NCBI GenBank assembly: GCA_963755195.1
Contig: CAVWIZ010000002.1
Span: 1,178,001-1,242,000, forward strand
DNA length: 64,000 bases
Direction: 5' to 3'
Origin: CAVQJU01 sp963755195
Lineage (GTDB): Bacteria > Acidobacteriota > Vicinamibacteria > Vicinamibacterales > CAVVIG01
The position numbers and the translations under genes were made by a program. The notes under the pieces were generated by a model, which was not told the DNA's origin, searched no databases, and saw only the letters and a program-made list of their open reading frames with translations. Within the stretch, counting starts at the first letter, position 1. Each line of letters opens with the position of its first letter. This document shows, piece by piece, positions 61,893 to 64,000 of this stretch.

Positions 61893-62591
61893 ATGCCTCT
61901 CATCGGCGTCACGAACTGTCGCAAGATCGAAGATTATCGGCAGTCGGTGCTGCACGTTGGCGGCGACGTACGCCTGCTCGAACCGACGGCCGATGTGCCA
62001 TCGGCTCTCCAGGGGCTCGACGGCGTGCTGCTCACCGGCGGCGGCGACGTTTCGCCCGAGCGCTACGGCGAGCTGCCCCACCCCACGTATGACGAAGCCG
62101 AGCCCGGCCGCGACGAGTTCGAGCTGGCGCTGGTCTCGCTCGCGCGAGAACGGCGGCTCCCGATCCTGGCTATCTGTCGCGGGGTGCAGGTGCTCAACGT
62201 CGCCTACGGCGGCACGCTCGTCCAGGACATCCCGTCACAGGTGCCAGGCGCGCTGTCGCACAAGCTCGAGGTGCCTCCGCACCAGGCCTTCGAATTCGCG
62301 CACGAGGTCTGGATCGACAAGGACACGATGCTTTCCAGACTCATGCGCGAGCGGCTGAGCGACACCGACGCGTGCGAGGTCAACAGCCGCCATCATCAGG
62401 CCATCCGCCGCCTTGCGCCCGGGCTCATCGTGTCGGCCACGGCGCCCGACGGCGTCATCGAAGCGATCGAAGACCCGTCGGCCGGCTTTTGTCTCGGCGT
62501 CCAGTGGCATCCGGAAAACTTCTGGCGGACGGGCGAATTTCGTCCGCTGTTTGAAGGCCTGCTGGAAGCATCGGTGAAGTCGAAGCCGTAA
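61893..62591 (+). CDS. Class I glutamine amidotransferase-like (PuuD-type gamma-glutamyl hydrolase)
   Basis: 232 residues from ATG 61893, 14 bp after argS. It has GVLLTGGGDVSPERYGE, the nucleophile elbow AICRGVQVLNVAYGG (Cys), the oxyanion/PuuD-like SHKLEVPPHQAFEFAHEV, and the His-Glu pair in GVQWHPENFW. These fit PuuD-like gamma-glutamyl-gamma-aminobutyrate hydrolases. It appears fused to argS only because of the argS frameshift. Its in vivo substrate is uncertain; no other putrescine-pathway gene is near. Confidence 0.88.
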   Translation: MPLIGVTNCRKIEDYRQSVLHVGGDVRLLEPTADVPSALQGLDGVLLTGGGDVSPERYGELPHPTYDEAEPGRDEFELALVSLARERRLPILAICRGVQVLNVAYGGTLVQDIPSQVPGALSHKLEVPPHQAFEFAHEVWIDKDTMLSRLMRERLSDTDACEVNSRHHQAIRRLAPGLIVSATAPDGVIEAIEDPSAGFCLGVQWHPENFWRTGEFRPLFEGLLEASVKSKP

Positions 62592-62649
62592 CGAAGAGCA
62601 TCAGCGGGCGCGGTGTCGCCCGGCGTTGTTCGCGTACAGATCCATCGCA

Positions 62650-63093
62650 TCAAATCCGTACTGACGCGCCTCGGATACGCTCCCAGGTCCGAAGGCCCAA
62701 CAAGATACTGCCAACCAGCAACAACGGCGCGGAGGTTGAACCCGGCAACCACTGCTGAAAGTACAGCGACCCGCCCAAATGAGCCAGACCATTCAGGAAC
62801 ATGAGGGCGACGAACGCCCATGAGGCCAGCCGGGTGCCCGACGCTCCGCGCCGCACGGCCCCACCAAGCGCTGCCAGTAGGAGCACCAACGCCACAAGAC
62901 CCGCCAGCCAAATCCGAAAGGTGAAGGTGGGCATCGGAAACCACGGAATTCGAGATCGGATCGAAACCACCAAGGGGTTATAGAAGGTGAGGAAACCCGT
63001 GATCGCTTCATCGGCAACATGCACCGCAAGGGCACCGACAAGAACACACCACGCCCGCGCATGTCGAGACGGGGCGCCCGTGGGCGGCTCCAC
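62650..63093 (-). CDS. Small multi-pass membrane protein, HXXEE-like
   Basis: About 147 residues with four predicted helices (CVLVGALAVHVADEAITGFL; RIWLAGLVALVLLLAALGG; LASWAFVALMFLNGLAHLGG; LLLVGSILLG). The HVADE start of the first helix and NGLAHLGG recall HXXEE-type membrane proteins of unknown function. A GTG at 63093 avoids overlap with the upstream gene; a TTG at 63135 is also possible. It follows the next membrane-protein gene on the same strand. Confidence 0.65.
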   Translation of the reverse strand: MEPPTGAPSRHARAWCVLVGALAVHVADEAITGFLTFYNPLVVSIRSRIPWFPMPTFTFRIWLAGLVALVLLLAALGGAVRRGASGTRLASWAFVALMFLNGLAHLGGSLYFQQWLPGSTSAPLLLVGSILLGLRTWERIRGASVRI

Positions 63094-63100
63094 TTGGATG

Positions 63101-63466
63101 TCAGCCTGCGCTTGAAGTTCTTCTCCAACCGGCAACGAGCGGAATGGCCAGAGTCAGCGCGTAATACAGATAGACGTCCGGCTTGTAATATCCGGCCGCC
63201 GGCTTGAACGCTTTGACGATAAACAGATAGTCGCCGAGAACCGCGATCGACAGCCACACGAGCGCCACAAGACAATAGTACAGCAACGTATCGCCTCTCA
63301 CTTTCCTGAACGCGATCCAAAGCGTGATGGCCATTCCGATGGGCGTGATGATCCACCCGATGACGCTCACCGACACGACGGCGAAAAGCATGATGCCGAG
63401 CGCGTAGCCGATGAGCCAGAGAAAAAAGCCCCAACCCAAGGCGTCCTTCACGAATTGCTTGTTCAT
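63101..63466 (-). CDS. Small membrane protein of unknown function
   Basis: 121 residues starting MNKQFVKDALGWGFFLWLIG, with four hydrophobic segments (IMLFAVVSVSVIGWIITPIG; LLYYCLVALVWLSIAVLG; VYLYYALTLAIPLVAG). No motif that I recognise. The ATG at 63466 is clear. It probably forms a two-gene unit with the membrane gene downstream. No gene or repeat was seen in the 148 bases between this start and the next gene's end. Confidence 0.65.
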   Translation of the reverse strand: MNKQFVKDALGWGFFLWLIGYALGIMLFAVVSVSVIGWIITPIGMAITLWIAFRKVRGDTLLYYCLVALVWLSIAVLGDYLFIVKAFKPAAGYYKPDVYLYYALTLAIPLVAGWRRTSSAG

Positions 63467-63614
63467 GGTCTTTCTTCACCGCTGGAGTGCTCCACCGATC
63501 GGTGGCTTCACAGGCACTCCCTGACATTCACAACACCGCTTGATCGGGCCAGCCAGACAGCAACGCGGCGCTCGCAGTCATCAGCGTCGGCTCACACACA
63601 GCCTGCCTACAACT

Positions 63615-64000
63615 CTAGCCGACAAACATCCGCGCAAATGACTGCCATGCGGACGTGTGGCCGATAAGTTCCCGCACCGCATGGCTGACAATCACGAGCA
63701 TGCCCCCCCACAGATACGATCGAGCGATCCCTCTGCGCGATGTCGTATCGTACACCACGACCGCGAGGACGATTGCGTCGAGTGTTACGTAATAACCCCA
63801 CTTTGTCGTCTGGATAAAATGCACTGGCCAGCGCGTAACCGCGGCATCGAGGATGGCGAGCGTCGCAAGCAACATCAGTCGCTTGTGTGGGGCGGCTTCG
63901 CGCCTGTAGACGATGGCGGCACCGACCAGCGTCGCAAACACAACGATGTCGGAAGCCGGAATCGCAAAGAATGCGCGGGCAGCCTCGGCGTTACCAACGA
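63615..64000 (-). CDS. Integral membrane protein, 5' end cut by the window
   Basis: At least 128 residues; the frame is open to the right edge, so the start lies outside. Helices include DIVVFATLVGAAIVY, MLLATLAILDAAVTRWP and YVTLDAIVLAVVVYD. The motif RREAAPHKRLMLLA is typical of a family of small bacterial membrane proteins that lack a known function. The stop is at 63615. Confidence 0.6.
   Translation of the reverse strand, partial: VGNAEAARAFFAIPASDIVVFATLVGAAIVYRREAAPHKRLMLLATLAILDAAVTRWPVHFIQTTKWGYYVTLDAIVLAVVVYDTTSRRGIARSYLWGGMLVIVSHAVRELIGHTSAWQSFARMFVG

Noticed and set aside
59790..62591. A single 933-residue ArgS-amidotransferase fusion
   Set aside because: The ArgS C-terminus is found intact one frame over, ending 14 bases before a good ATG for the amidotransferase; one extra base explains the apparent fusion.
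1..64000. tRNA, rRNA, insertion sequences or prophage genes
   Set aside because: None recognised by eye. The IstB-like ATPase at 25.9 kb has no transposase partner and lacks terminal repeats.

Overview
High-GC bacterial chromosome window with no rRNA or tRNA genes seen. Gene content (HspR-linked dnaK/dnaJ, DUF1592-type haem protein beside a DUF1552 protein and a secreted ankyrin protein, CxxCH proteins fused to copper-monooxygenase-like domains, methylmalonyl-CoA genes) suggests an Acidobacteriota member, probably Vicinamibacteria-like. This is inferred from families; no marker gene was compared.

Layout. 1-8.3 kb (minus): a compact run ugd, galE, GT2, MsbA-like ABC exporter, yicC, rpoZ, coaBC, family-4 UDG and partial priA, with several NTGA stop/start overlaps. 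8.3-17.5 kb (plus): an exopolysaccharide-type locus with six glycosyltransferases, a WcaJ-like initiating phosphotransferase and UDP-xylose synthase; with ugd and galE it would supply UDP-Gal, UDP-GlcA and UDP-Xyl. A membrane-anchored trypsin-like protease sits inside it. 17.5-24.6 kb: a PfkB kinase and MTA phosphorylase (purine salvage), a methylmalonyl-CoA epimerase/metallo-hydrolase fusion, meaB and an acyl-CoA dehydrogenase. 24.6-31.2 kb: hemW, a DnaC-like ATPase, a sigma factor, hspR, dnaJ and dnaK, with a strong promoter overlapping a HAIR-like operator upstream of dnaK. 31.3-38 kb: cell-envelope genes (PBP1A, murJ, lnt) plus prfB with a canonical programmed +1 frameshift site. 38-48.3 kb: secreted haem and copper proteins, an ankyrin protein, and an SPFH/ribbon-helix-helix pair. 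48.5-58.4 kb: M2 and S9 peptidases, an amidohydrolase, a TRAP transporter and a SPOR protein. 58.4-64 kb: mobA, argS, a class I amidotransferase and small membrane proteins.

Two patterns stand out. First, many intergenic gaps hold short degenerate tandem 'phrase' repeats of several unrelated sequence families. In many, the arms are head-to-head around a unique core, so the element can fold as a hairpin, and they often supply a neighbour's stop codon, C-terminal tail, start codon or signal peptide. A 23-25 bp family recurs at 18.9 and 50.4 kb. Related in-frame insertions lie inside argS and a glycosyltransferase. Second, genes are interrupted by about 19 single-base frame shifts that I could align by eye, nearly all +1, with 15 of them within 49.5-54.8 kb. 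This looks more like systematic sequence error than biology, but it needs checking against reads.
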